DNA from: Hyphomicrobiales bacterium
Lineage (GTDB): Bacteria > Pseudomonadota > Alphaproteobacteria > Rhizobiales > Xanthobacteraceae
Assembly: GCA_017305715.1 (NCBI GenBank)
Contig: JAFKKG010000036.1
Span: 1 to 64,000 of the forward strand
DNA length: 64,000 nt
Direction: 5' to 3'
Shown: piece after piece, positions 17,563 through 26,266 of the stretch
Position numbering within the stretch: position 1 is the stretch's first letter
How the letters are laid out: every line of letters starts with the position of its first letter
Translations under genes and position numbers: made by a program
Notes under the pieces: generated by a model
Seen by the model: only the letters and a program-made list of their open reading frames with translations
Database searches by the model: none
What the model was told of the DNA's origin: nothing

Positions 17563-20322
17563 TTATCCCCGGGCCTTGCCCGCGCTTTTCTTCGCAGGCG
17601 TTTTGGGGGCTGCTGCTGGCTTTGCGGCTGATGTCTTCGCCGCAGGAGCGACCGGCGCGCGCGCCTTGCTGACGGCTTCCGATTTCGGCTTTACGGCTGC
17701 CTTTTTCACCACCTTCTTGGCGGGCTTCGGCGCGTCGGGATCGGTTGGCGCCTTGGCTTTCGCGGCCGCCTTCTTTGGCGCAGCTTTCTTGGCGCCACGC
17801 TTCGGCTTGCCGCCGCCCTTGGCTGCGCGCTCGTCGATCAGCGCAATCGCCTCGGCGAGCGTGATGGTGTCCGGCGTCTTGTCGCTCGGGATCGTGGCGT
17901 TGACGCCGCCGGCGGTCACGTAGGCGCCGTAGCGGCCGTTCTTGACGGCGACGCCGCCAAGGCTCGGATGCTCGCCGATCGGCTTGCCGGGATCGGCGCC
18001 GAAGCGGCGGCCGCTCGGTCCCTTGGCGATCTTCTCCGCGATCAACGTCACCGCGCGATTGAGGCCGATATCGAACACCTCGTCACCGGCTTCCAGGCTC
18101 GCATAGGTCTTTTCATGCCGCACGAACGGGCCGAAGCGGCCGATGCCGGCCGTGATCGGCTCGCCGGTTTCCGGATGCTTTCCAATTTCGCGCGGCAGAG
18201 ACAGCAGCTTGAGGGCCAATTCCAATTCCATGTCGCCGGGCGACATGTTCTTTGGGATACCCGCGCGGCGGGGCTTTTCGCCCTCGGCATAATCCTTCTG
18301 CTCGCCGAGCTGGATGTAGGGACCGAAGCGGCCGGCCTTCACCGTGACGTCGAGATCCGTCGCGGGGTCCTTGCCGAGGATGCGGTCGGCGCTGGCCTCG
18401 GAGTCGGCCGCAAGCGGGCGGGTATGGCGGCATTCCGGATAATTCGAGCAGCCGACGAAGGCGCCGAACTTTCCGGCTTTCAAATTGAGCCTGCCAGTGC
18501 CGCAGGTCGGGCATTGCCGGACATCGCCGCCATCCGCGCGCGGCGGGTAGATGTGCGGTCCCAGCATGTCGTCGAGGGCATCGAGCACTTCGGAGACGCG
18601 AATGTCCTTGATGTCGCTGACCGCGCCGGCAAAACCGGTCCAGAATTCCTTCAGCACCTGCTGCCAGGAAATCTCGTTGTTGGAGATGCGGTCGAGCTGC
18701 TCTTCCAGATTGGCGGTGAAGTCATATTCGACATAGCGCGCGAAGAAGTTTTCCAGGAACGCGACGACGACGCGCCCCTTGTCCTCGCCATGCAGCCGCT
18801 TCTTCTCGAGCTTGACGTAGCCGCGGTCCTTCAACACCTGCAGGATCGAGGCGTAGGTCGAGGGCCGGCCGATGCCGAGCTCTTCCATGCGCTTGACCAG
18901 CGACGCCTCGGAGAAGCGCGGCGGCGGTTCGGTGAAATGCTGCGTGACGGCAAGATCCTGCCGCTTCAGCGCTTCGCCCTCGCTCATCGCGGGGAGGCGG
19001 CGGGAATCCTCGTCTTCCTCGTCGTCGCGGCCTTCCTGATAGAGGGCGAGGAAACCATCGAACTTCACCACCTGGCCGCTGGCGCGCAGGTCGAGCAGGC
19101 GCGAGCCGGCCTTGGCCGCGATATCGACGGTGGTGCGTTCCAGCTCGGCGGATTCCATCTGGCTCGCGACGGTGCGGATCCAGATCAGCTCATAGAGCTT
19201 GGCCTGATCGACATCGAGACGCCGGCGCATTTCGGCCGGACGGCGCGAAATGTCGGTCGGGCGGATGGCTTCGTGCGCCTCCTGGGCGTTCTTGGCCTTG
19301 GTCTGGTACTGGCGCGGCGCGTCCGGCACATAGGCGTTGCCGTAATCCTCGCCGATCACCTTGCGGGCCTGGGTGATGGCGGAGCCGTCGATCTGCACGC
19401 CGTCGGTCCGCATATAGGTAATGAGGCCGGTGGTCTCGCCGCCGATATCGATGCCTTCATATAGCCGCTGCGCGATCCGCATCGTATGCGCGGGCGCAAA
19501 GCCGAGCTTGCGGCTGGCTTCCTGCTGCAGCGTCGAGGTGGTGAAGGGCGCTTGCGGATTACGGCGCGCGGGTTTCGCCTCGACGGTCGAGACCGTGAAG
19601 TTGGCGGCTTCGATTGCCTTTTTGAGCTCTTCGGCTTCGGCGCCGGTGCCGATGTCAAGGCGCTGGATCTTCTTGCCGTCGGCGCCGACCAGCCGCGCCT
19701 CGAACGCGTCGCCGCGCGGCGTCGTCAGCGTCGCCACCAGCGACCAGTATTCGCGGGGCACGAATTTTTCGATTTCGAGTTCGCGGTCGCAGACCAGCCG
19801 TAGCGCCACGGACTGCACGCGGCCTGCCGAGCGCGCGCCCGGCAGCTTGCGCCACAGCACCGGCGATAGCGTGAAGCCGACCAGATAGTCGAGCGCGCGG
19901 CGCGCCATATAGGCGTCGACCAGCGCACCATCGATCTGCCGCGGCGCCTTCATCGCATCGGTCACCGCCTGCTTGGTGATGGCGTTGAACACCACCCGCT
20001 CGACCTTCTGATCCTTGAGCGCGCGCTTTTCCTTCATGACCTCGAGCACGTGCCAGGAGATCGCTTCACCCTCGCGATCAGGGTCGGTTGCGAGGATCAG
20101 GCGGTCGGCGCCCTTGAGGGCCTTGGCGATATCGTTGAGCCGGCCGGCCGCCTTGGGGTCGACCTCCCAGATCATCTGGAAATTGGCCTCCGGATCGACC
20201 GATCCGTTCTTGGCGGGGAGGTCGCGAACATGGCCGAACGAGGCCAGAACCTCGTAGGAGGCGCCCAAATATTTGTTGATCGTCTTGGCTTTCGCCGGCG
20301 ACTCCACAATGACGATATTCAT
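17563..20322 (-). CDS. topA: DNA topoisomerase I (type IA)
   Basis: 919 residues. The Toprim domain begins MNIVIVESPAKAKTINKYLG (Glu7), and the catalytic tyrosine is Tyr303 in GLITYMRTDG. After the core come a zinc-finger repeat (CPTCGTGRLN and GCSNYPECRHT) and repeated topo C-terminal modules (such as GRFGPYIQLG and NGRYGAYVTAGG). The last 90 residues (830-919) are a Lys/Ala/Pro-rich tail. The ATG at 20322 follows TTGGAATGAC; a longer open frame upstream lacks family similarity. It relaxes negative supercoils. Confidence 0.97.
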   Translation of the reverse strand: MNIVIVESPAKAKTINKYLGASYEVLASFGHVRDLPAKNGSVDPEANFQMIWEVDPKAAGRLNDIAKALKGADRLILATDPDREGEAISWHVLEVMKEKRALKDQKVERVVFNAITKQAVTDAMKAPRQIDGALVDAYMARRALDYLVGFTLSPVLWRKLPGARSAGRVQSVALRLVCDRELEIEKFVPREYWSLVATLTTPRGDAFEARLVGADGKKIQRLDIGTGAEAEELKKAIEAANFTVSTVEAKPARRNPQAPFTTSTLQQEASRKLGFAPAHTMRIAQRLYEGIDIGGETTGLITYMRTDGVQIDGSAITQARKVIGEDYGNAYVPDAPRQYQTKAKNAQEAHEAIRPTDISRRPAEMRRRLDVDQAKLYELIWIRTVASQMESAELERTTVDIAAKAGSRLLDLRASGQVVKFDGFLALYQEGRDDEEDEDSRRLPAMSEGEALKRQDLAVTQHFTEPPPRFSEASLVKRMEELGIGRPSTYASILQVLKDRGYVKLEKKRLHGEDKGRVVVAFLENFFARYVEYDFTANLEEQLDRISNNEISWQQVLKEFWTGFAGAVSDIKDIRVSEVLDALDDMLGPHIYPPRADGGDVRQCPTCGTGRLNLKAGKFGAFVGCSNYPECRHTRPLAADSEASADRILGKDPATDLDVTVKAGRFGPYIQLGEQKDYAEGEKPRRAGIPKNMSPGDMELELALKLLSLPREIGKHPETGEPITAGIGRFGPFVRHEKTYASLEAGDEVFDIGLNRAVTLIAEKIAKGPSGRRFGADPGKPIGEHPSLGGVAVKNGRYGAYVTAGGVNATIPSDKTPDTITLAEAIALIDERAAKGGGKPKRGAKKAAPKKAAAKAKAPTDPDAPKPAKKVVKKAAVKPKSEAVSKARAPVAPAAKTSAAKPAAAPKTPAKKSAGKARG

Positions 20323-20536
20323 GTCATTCCAATGGCTTATGGGAAAAGATAAAGGCCGGTTCCGCGAGACTCGCGGCGGCCGTTTCGGCCCGAACATGGG
20401 TGCTGAGGCGGCCCCTGTCAAATCGACAGATCATGATCAGGGACCTTTGATGTGCCGACTTATATACAGGAAGTTGCGAATTGCGTCCTAGAGTTGCGCC
20501 CGCAAAGGGGTTATTTCTTGTCCATACTGAAGGTCA

Positions 20537-20794
20537 TTGGGTGCAACTTTTTTGAGCAAGGCAGGGGGCGGCCGGAAGCGCGCAGCTTCGGGTAGGGGGC
20601 GTCGATCTCAGGCGGATGAGACAGGCGAGGAGGGCGGCCCCGACGAGGCCGTGGCCTTCATCGCGGAGACCGTGGCCGAACTGGCAAAACTCGCCGATCG
20701 CCACCGGCTCGAGATGCTCGGCCATCTGCTTCGAATGGCGCAGCTCGAAGCCGAAGAACGGCTGCGGCTGCGGAGCAAGCGCAAGCTGTCGTGA
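20537..20794 (+). CDS. Small hypothetical protein
   Basis: 85 residues from a TTG start at 20537 with AAGG a few bases before it; a second TTG lies five codons later. The N-terminal third is Gly/Arg/Lys-rich and probably disordered. The rest forms one amphipathic helix (VAFIAETVAELAKLADRHRL, then MLGHLLRMAQLEAEERLRL) ending in a basic tail. I do not recognise a domain. It lies alone between topA and the AT-richer gene at 20841. Confidence 0.5.
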   Translation: MGATFLSKAGGGRKRAASGRGRRSQADETGEEGGPDEAVAFIAETVAELAKLADRHRLEMLGHLLRMAQLEAEERLRLRSKRKLS

Positions 20795-20840
20795 CATTTG
20801 CGACCGGTGAAGCGGACATCTGGCTGCGCTTGAGGGCGCT

Positions 20841-22250
20841 CTAATTCCCGTGTTGCGGTGGCGGGGTAGTTCCAGCCGCTGATTCAAGTTTGAAGAACGG
20901 CGCGCTCATACCCGCGATGTCTATCGTCGCGATCTGAAATCTTGGCACTGAAATCGTTGCAATCTGTGAAAAAGGCCCGATCGCGGAGGGCGCCGAATAG
21001 AGATTGTAAGTTGTTCCAGGTTCAAGGCTCGACGTCTTTATGCTGAGCATTCCGTTCACGAGGGTTGCCTGAGTACCGAAAGGTCTTGCGAGAGGATCCC
21101 CCACGAAAACCCCTTGAGACGGTCGCCGGACTGATTTTGTGTACGCCTCAAGCGATGTGTTGCCGTGAAAATAATTCTGCACGAGTACTGAAGCCGCGGG
21201 GAATTTCTCTGCATAGGCACAAGGTTCGATCACGGTGCCATAACTTGCTGTTACCCCAGCTTCAAGCCAACGAAGTGCGCTCATTTGGCCGTTCGCAAAC
21301 AGATCGCCTCCGAACGAGGTGAGATGATCCGCCAGAGCCCCTGGAACATAGGCGTTCGTATTGAGGCCCGGGACATTAACTAAGCCTGTTTCGTAAAAGA
21401 GAATATCGCGCTTGTATTTGACTTCCGATAGGCCACCGTTCGCCAAGTGGTCGTAGTACGTCATGGTGAGTGCGTCCGGGTGATTCCAGTTTTGAGCCGT
21501 CGTCTGGAAATCCCGATATCGAGGTGCGCTTCTCACGTTATCTGCAGTCCTGACAAACCAGCCGTTTCCCCTGGGAAGGTTTCTGTCAGCCTTTAGTCCC
21601 TTGTCGATGGTTGCTTTTACGCTCGTCACGCTTACGCCAGCGAGCATCATGGTTGGTCGAATACCGAAGTCTGTGTAGGGCGTTGTGGACCGCGAATTGT
21701 AGTACGGGTTCACGGGACCAAGGCCACAACTTTTACTGGTGAGGTAATCTGCGTCTACACCGTAGGCGAAAGCGCTCGTGATCGAGTAGTTGGTCACGTG
21801 GTAATTAAATCGCGCGATGCGAAAAGGCCTGCTCCACGAAATCAGGAATGCCTGAATTTCTGGACCCACTTTGGCATCCACCTGCGCCTTGAGTGCGGCG
21901 AAGTCAGCGGGATCAATACCCTGATTTGCGTCAAAGCCGGGATAGATTTTAGTTTGGTCAAAACTCAAGTGAATCATGTTCTGGCTTGGGATGTTTCTCG
22001 CCCGTTGATAGTAGTTTGCAATCTCCACGGATTGCGGATCGTTATCATTGATCAAGACCGCAAGCTCTGAGGCTTGAATGCCAGTGCGAGGCACGGAGAG
22101 TGTGGCTACCGTTGCCGAGTTTGCATCGAGCACATTCACAGACTCCGTCGGAGGCGGAACTTGTGCGGCTACTAACGAGGGGACGAGCAAGTGCGCCAGC
22201 GTGAAAATAGCTGCAGCGGATATGGGTCGTCCGATTGCGAGCTTATGCAT
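20841..22250 (-). CDS. TIGR03790-like exported protein, AT-richer than neighbours
   Basis: About 469 residues. The region LAVLINDNDPQSVEIANYYQ followed by RARNIPSQNMIHLSF resembles the conserved opening of the TIGR03790 family, sporadically distributed and uncharacterised. A signal peptide precedes it, with cleavage likely after VAA near residue 30. The C-terminal 90 residues look like a beta-sandwich sorting or binding module. The base composition is visibly lower in G+C than the surrounding genes, suggesting transfer. The start is uncertain; ATG at 22250 places the signal peptide correctly, and 22283 is also possible. Confidence 0.65.
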   Translation of the reverse strand: MHKLAIGRPISAAAIFTLAHLLVPSLVAAQVPPPTESVNVLDANSATVATLSVPRTGIQASELAVLINDNDPQSVEIANYYQRARNIPSQNMIHLSFDQTKIYPGFDANQGIDPADFAALKAQVDAKVGPEIQAFLISWSRPFRIARFNYHVTNYSITSAFAYGVDADYLTSKSCGLGPVNPYYNSRSTTPYTDFGIRPTMMLAGVSVTSVKATIDKGLKADRNLPRGNGWFVRTADNVRSAPRYRDFQTTAQNWNHPDALTMTYYDHLANGGLSEVKYKRDILFYETGLVNVPGLNTNAYVPGALADHLTSFGGDLFANGQMSALRWLEAGVTASYGTVIEPCAYAEKFPAASVLVQNYFHGNTSLEAYTKSVRRPSQGVFVGDPLARPFGTQATLVNGMLSIKTSSLEPGTTYNLYSAPSAIGPFSQIATISVPRFQIATIDIAGMSAPFFKLESAAGTTPPPQHGN

Positions 22251-22405
22251 ATGAGTGCCGTCGTTAGATAATTCGAGACTCATGTAGCATAGGCTCTCTT
22301 AGGGGGCGGCGATCGATGCACGAACCCGGTTGACCAGTCCCGAGTTCAATGTGGAAAGGCGTTGCCAAGAGTTCGGCGGCGAGCGATAGCGCGTGGTGGG
22401 CTGAG

Positions 22406-22882
22406 CTAAGCCGACACGCGCCTCGCGCGCTTCGACCCCGGCCGCGGTTTGAGCGCGGTATCGCCCGCACCCAGCAGCCGCCTGTCCTCGGAATAGAGTT
22501 CGAGCTTGCGCACCGGGCGGCCGCTTTGCTTGTCGACCAGGACGGTGGTGATCTCCTCGGGGTGAACGTCGAATTCCTCGCTCCATTGGCGCAGCGCGAC
22601 CAGGATGGGAAACACGCCGCGGCCTTTCGGCGTCAAAAGGTATTCCTGATAGGCGCTGCCGTCGGAGGCGGGGGCCAGCTTCAGGATGCCCTGATCGACC
22701 AGTGATCGTAGCCGCACGGTCAAGATGTTCTTGGCGAGCCCGAGACTTTTCTGGAATTCGCCGAAGCGGCGCCTGCCGAATAGCGCCTCGCGGATGATCA
22801 GCATCGACCACCAGTCGCCGATCGCGTCCAGCGACCGCGCGATCGGACAATCGTCCTTTTCAAAACTCGTCCGTTTCACCAT
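22406..22882 (-). CDS. HxlR-family transcriptional regulator (SDR-linked)
   Basis: 158 residues. A winged helix-turn-helix with CPIARSLDAIGDWWSMLIIR and RRFGEFQKSLGLAKNIL defines the HxlR/DUF24 family. Cys12, just before the first helix, is at the place of the redox-sensing cysteine in YodB, QorR and HypR. The C-terminal 55 residues extend beyond the basic family length. It is divergent from an SDR oxidoreductase with a long inverted repeat in the gap, so it probably controls that gene. Confidence 0.88.
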   Translation of the reverse strand: MVKRTSFEKDDCPIARSLDAIGDWWSMLIIREALFGRRRFGEFQKSLGLAKNILTVRLRSLVDQGILKLAPASDGSAYQEYLLTPKGRGVFPILVALRQWSEEFDVHPEEITTVLVDKQSGRPVRKLELYSEDRRLLGAGDTALKPRPGSKRARRVSA

Positions 22883-22915
22883 GGCCTTCCCCGGCTGGGA
22901 TCACAGTCTTGTGTA

Positions 22916-22968
22916 GTTGCATAATAAAACCAGATACCCTAGATGGCAACTTGGTTTAATAATGCAAC
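22916..22968. promoter_or_regulatory. Inverted repeat, probable HxlR operator
   Basis: Two 17-base arms, GTTGCATAATAAAACCA at 22916-22932 and TGGTTTAATAATGCAAC at 22952-22968, are inverted with two mismatches and a 19-base gap. They fill the space between the divergent regulator and SDR genes. The AT-rich stretch also supplies plausible promoter elements for both directions. Confidence 0.6.
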
Positions 22969-22983
22969 CATCGGAGGGTTCCC

Positions 22984-23757
22984 GTGAAACTGGCGAACAA
23001 GACAGCTTTCATTACTGGCGGAAACAGCGGCATCGGTCTGGCGACGGCCAAGCTGTTCGTGGCGGAGGGCGCGCGGGTGGTCATCACCGGGCGCAACAAG
23101 GAGACGCTGACGGCGGCGGCAAAGGAACTGGGTCCGAACGCGCTGGCGATCGCCGCCGATGCGACTGACATCGCGGCGACCGAAGCTGCGATCGAGCAGT
23201 CGGTGGCGAAATTCGGCAAGCTCGACGTCGTGTTCGCAAATGCCGGTATTCCCGGTAGCACGCCGGTCGGGGGAACCACGCTCGAAGCATTTGAGAGGGT
23301 GATCCGGACCAACATCACCGCGGTGTTCTTCACCGTGCAGGCGGCAGTTCCGCATCTCAACGACGGCGCCTCGATCATCCTCAACGGTTCAGTGATTTCG
23401 GTGCTGGGCAATCCCGGTTATTCCGCCTATGCGGCGAGCAAGGCCGGCGTGCGCGCCATGGCGCGGGTGATGGCGTCCGAACTGTCGCCGCGAAACATTC
23501 GCGTCAACGTGGTCTCGCCCGGTGCGATCCGGACTCCGATCTGGGGCGCCGCATTGGCGACGCCGGACGCCGAAAGGGCCTTTGAAAAGCGCATCGGCGC
23601 CTCCACGCCGCTCGGCCGCATCGGCGAACCCGATCACATCTCGAAGACGGTGCTGTTCCTGGCCTCCGACGATGCCGCGCATGTCCAGGGCCAGGAATTG
23701 TTCGTCGATGGCGGCGCCACAGCCTCGCCAAGCGGCGCGCCGATCTATCGGGGATGA
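22984..23757 (+). CDS. SDR-family NAD(P)-dependent oxidoreductase
   Basis: 257 residues, classical short-chain dehydrogenase. It has the dinucleotide motif TGGNSGIG at 11-18, NAG at 86-88, Ser136, and the catalytic Tyr149-xxx-Lys153 in YAASK. Arg37 after the second strand (ITGRNK) favours NADP(H). The C-terminal VQGQELFVDGGATAS is typical of the glucose-1-dehydrogenase-like group. The start is GTG at 22984 with GGAGGG upstream. The substrate is unknown; control by the divergent HxlR protein is likely. Confidence 0.92.
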   Translation: MKLANKTAFITGGNSGIGLATAKLFVAEGARVVITGRNKETLTAAAKELGPNALAIAADATDIAATEAAIEQSVAKFGKLDVVFANAGIPGSTPVGGTTLEAFERVIRTNITAVFFTVQAAVPHLNDGASIILNGSVISVLGNPGYSAYAASKAGVRAMARVMASELSPRNIRVNVVSPGAIRTPIWGAALATPDAERAFEKRIGASTPLGRIGEPDHISKTVLFLASDDAAHVQGQELFVDGGATASPSGAPIYRG

Positions 23758-23832
23758 TGCGGTTTTCGCAAAAGCTGAGTCCGGTCAACGCGTTGGGATG
23801 AAAACCTCCGTCATCGCTTACGCCGGCCGAAC

Positions 23833-23864
23833 CGCCTGCCGCTGCCATCAGGGGGCGGCAGGCG
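23833..23864. terminator. Bidirectional terminator between SDR and azoreductase genes
   Basis: CGCCTGCCGC at 23833-23842 pairs perfectly with GCGGCAGGCG at 23855-23864 across a 12-base loop. It sits between the convergent gene ends, with TCTCTCGTT following on the plus strand. Confidence 0.65.
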
Positions 23865-23871
23865 TCTCTCG

Positions 23872-24480
23872 TTAGGCCGCGTTGAGATTGTTCGCGGCCT
23901 GCAAGGCGCCGGCGACGGCTTTCTCGCGATGCTCGGGACCGACCTGGATGCCATCGGCGGAAATGAATTCGACGTTCTTGACGCCGATGAAGCCGAACAC
24001 GCCACGCAGATAGGTTTCGAGGTGTTCAAGCGCGGCCATCGGCGTTCCGGCGCCATAATAGCCGCCGCGCGAGATCGCGACGATGACGCGCTTGTTGCCG
24101 GCCAGACCCTCGACGCCCTGCGCACCGTATTTGAAGGTCTTGCCCGCGACCAGGATGCGGTCGATCCAGGCCTTGAGCTGGCTCGGGATGGTGAAATTGT
24201 ACATGGGGGCGCCGAGCACGACGATGTCGGCGGCCAAAAACTCTTCCAGAACGGCCTGGCCGGCGGCGATATCCGGCTGCAGCGACGGCTCGGGGGTGGC
24301 GCCCTGGCCGGCGGCCAGATGCGATCCCGACAGATGCGCCAGCGGGGTCAGCGTCAGGTCGCGATAGCTGGCCTGAAGTCCGGGCGTGGATCGGCGCAGC
24401 CGGTCCACGATGGCGGCGGAAACCTGACGGCTGACGGAGTGGGGGCCGAGCACGCTGGAGTCGATATGCAGAAGTCTCAT
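23872..24480 (-). CDS. azoR: FMN-dependent NADH:quinone/azo reductase
   Basis: 202 residues, flavodoxin-like AzoR family. It starts [20 protein letters not shown], with SVSR in the phosphate-binding loop, and has [19 protein letters not shown] and AISRGGYYG, both family signatures around the FMN and substrate site. These enzymes perform two-electron reduction of quinones and azo compounds. The ATG is at 24480; a longer open frame upstream is not supported. It is divergent from a second HxlR regulator, an arrangement matching azoR1-YodB-type control. Confidence 0.92.
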   Translation of the reverse strand: MRLLHIDSSVLGPHSVSRQVSAAIVDRLRRSTPGLQASYRDLTLTPLAHLSGSHLAAGQGATPEPSLQPDIAAGQAVLEEFLAADIVVLGAPMYNFTIPSQLKAWIDRILVAGKTFKYGAQGVEGLAGNKRVIVAISRGGYYGAGTPMAALEHLETYLRGVFGFIGVKNVEFISADGIQVGPEHREKAVAGALQAANNLNAA

Positions 24481-24576
24481 TTTGGTCACCCTTGGTATTG
24501 GTTTGTAACTGGCGCTATATGAGTGACTGTCGTAAAACCCCGCAAGAACGCACATTTTTGAAACCCGAGTACATCC

Positions 24577-24978
24577 ATGAGACCCGAGCACACCCATGTG
24601 CCTGCCTTCCCACCGAACCCGCACGCGTCGGGCGATTGCCGCGCTGTGGCCTCGGTGCTGGCCCGGGTCGGCGACAAATGGAGCGTGTTCGTGATCATGC
24701 AACTGACCGGCGGCCCGCAGCGCTTCAACGAACTGAAGCGCGTGATCGGCGGCATTTCGCAGCGGATGTTGACGCTCACGCTGCGTGGCCTCGAGCGCGA
24801 CGGCCTGGTCACGCGCACGGTATTTCCGACCATTCCACCGCGGGTCGACTACGAATTGACCGATCTCGGCCGCGGGCTGGCGGAGCCGGTGAAGGCGCTT
24901 GGCCAATGGGCGTTCTCGCATCTGCCGGAAATCGAGGGGGCCCGCAGCAGTTTTGACGCGCGCAGCGACAAGCGTTGA
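24577..24978 (+). CDS. HxlR-family transcriptional regulator (azoreductase-linked)
   Basis: 133 residues, normal HxlR length. [20 protein letters not shown] carries Cys21 at the redox-sensing position, and [20 protein letters not shown] is the recognition helix region. The ending [12 protein letters not shown] is usual. It is divergent from azoR across 96 bases, so it most likely represses azoR until oxidised or modified by quinones or other electrophiles, by analogy with Bacillus YodB; that is inference. Confidence 0.9.
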   Translation: MRPEHTHVPAFPPNPHASGDCRAVASVLARVGDKWSVFVIMQLTGGPQRFNELKRVIGGISQRMLTLTLRGLERDGLVTRTVFPTIPPRVDYELTDLGRGLAEPVKALGQWAFSHLPEIEGARSSFDARSDKR

Positions 24979-25019
24979 TTGGGTAACGTATTACCTGGGA
25001 TTGCGGTCCAGGCTTTCTT

Positions 25020-26138
25020 TTAGACCAGCGAGACCAGCCCGCCGCCGTGGCGCTCCAGCCGGCCCGCGAGTTCGAGCTCCAGCAGCACGGACCGGACGAT
25101 GGCGGGCGAGGCGTCCGACATCCGGATCAGATCATCGAGACTGATCGGACTTGGTCCTAGCAAGTCGATGATGCCCTTGCGCTCGCTGGCGCCGGCCTCG
25201 AAATCCAGCGGCTCGCCGTCGCCCTCGCGCGCGGCGAATGCGACCGGCCGCTCCATGATCGGCGCGACCGCGTTGATGACGTCGCTGGCTTCCGTGGTCA
25301 GCGTCGCGCCCTGTTTGATCAGATCGTTGGTGCCGGCGGCGCGCGGATCGAGCGGCGAGCCGGGAACTGCAAACACTTCGCGGCCCTGTTCGGCGGCCAT
25401 CCGTGCCGTGATCAGCGATCCCGAACGGTGCGCGGCTTCGATCACGACGACGCCGAGCGACGCGCCGGAGATCAGGCGGTTGCGCCGCGGGAAGTCGCGT
25501 GCGCGAGGCACATGGCCGAGCGGCATTTCGGACATCGCGCCGCCTTGTTCGAGCAGCGCGGCCAGCAGATCTTCATGCTCAGGCGGATAGATCCGGTCAT
25601 GGCCGCCGGCCAGCACCGCAACCGTGCCGCTTCCGACCGTGGCGCGATGGGCTGCCTGGTCGATGCCGCGCGCCAGCCCGGAGATGATAACAAACCCGGC
25701 ATCGCCGAGATCGCGCGCGAGCTGACCGGCAAATTTCAGTCCGGCGCCGGACGCATTGCGCGATCCGACGATCGCAATCATCGGCCGCGCCATCACGTGA
25801 GGCGCGCCACGAATGCCGAGCAGCGGCGGGGCATCGTCCAGCGTGGCGAGCCGCGGGGGGTAGCCGGCTTCACCGGGCGCGACGAGGGTGACGCCGATCT
25901 TTCTGCTGGCCCCCAATTCATTTCGCGCCTCGTCTTCGCTGCAGATCCGCCCTGATCCCGATGCGCCGCCGCGCCGCGCCAGATCGGGCAGCCGCTCCAG
26001 CGCGGAACGGGCGCTGCCGAAATGGCGCAGCAGGGAGGTGAAGGTGCGGGGGCCGACATTGTCGCTGCGAATAAGCCGCAACCGGTCGATCCGTTCGGAA
26101 TCGGTAAGGTGGGGCGCGCTGGGCGTTCGCTCGTGCAT
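25020..26138 (-). CDS. dprA: DNA-processing protein DprA (Smf)
   Basis: 372 residues: an N-terminal SAM-like helical region ([20 protein letters not shown]), the Rossmann-fold core with [16 protein letters not shown] and [14 protein letters not shown], and a C-terminal winged helix ([20 protein letters not shown]). DprA loads RecA on single-stranded DNA during natural transformation and is widely kept in non-competent bacteria. I chose the ATG at 26138; an upstream ATG at 26228 lacks family similarity. In relatives it usually adjoins topA and plsY; here both neighbours are displaced by accessory genes. Confidence 0.93.
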   Translation of the reverse strand: MHERTPSAPHLTDSERIDRLRLIRSDNVGPRTFTSLLRHFGSARSALERLPDLARRGGASGSGRICSEDEARNELGASRKIGVTLVAPGEAGYPPRLATLDDAPPLLGIRGAPHVMARPMIAIVGSRNASGAGLKFAGQLARDLGDAGFVIISGLARGIDQAAHRATVGSGTVAVLAGGHDRIYPPEHEDLLAALLEQGGAMSEMPLGHVPRARDFPRRNRLISGASLGVVVIEAAHRSGSLITARMAAEQGREVFAVPGSPLDPRAAGTNDLIKQGATLTTEASDVINAVAPIMERPVAFAAREGDGEPLDFEAGASERKGIIDLLGPSPISLDDLIRMSDASPAIVRSVLLELELAGRLERHGGGLVSLV

Positions 26139-26266
26139 GCGGCAGTCAGCTTTGCCCAACCGGAGATTGCGATCAATAGTCGTTCTCACGGCTGCCATGC
26201 CGGTGCTGCGCTTGCCCCGTTCCGGCACGCTCCGTAAAACCGGCTCGTCGCATCAGGAGTAAGCCC

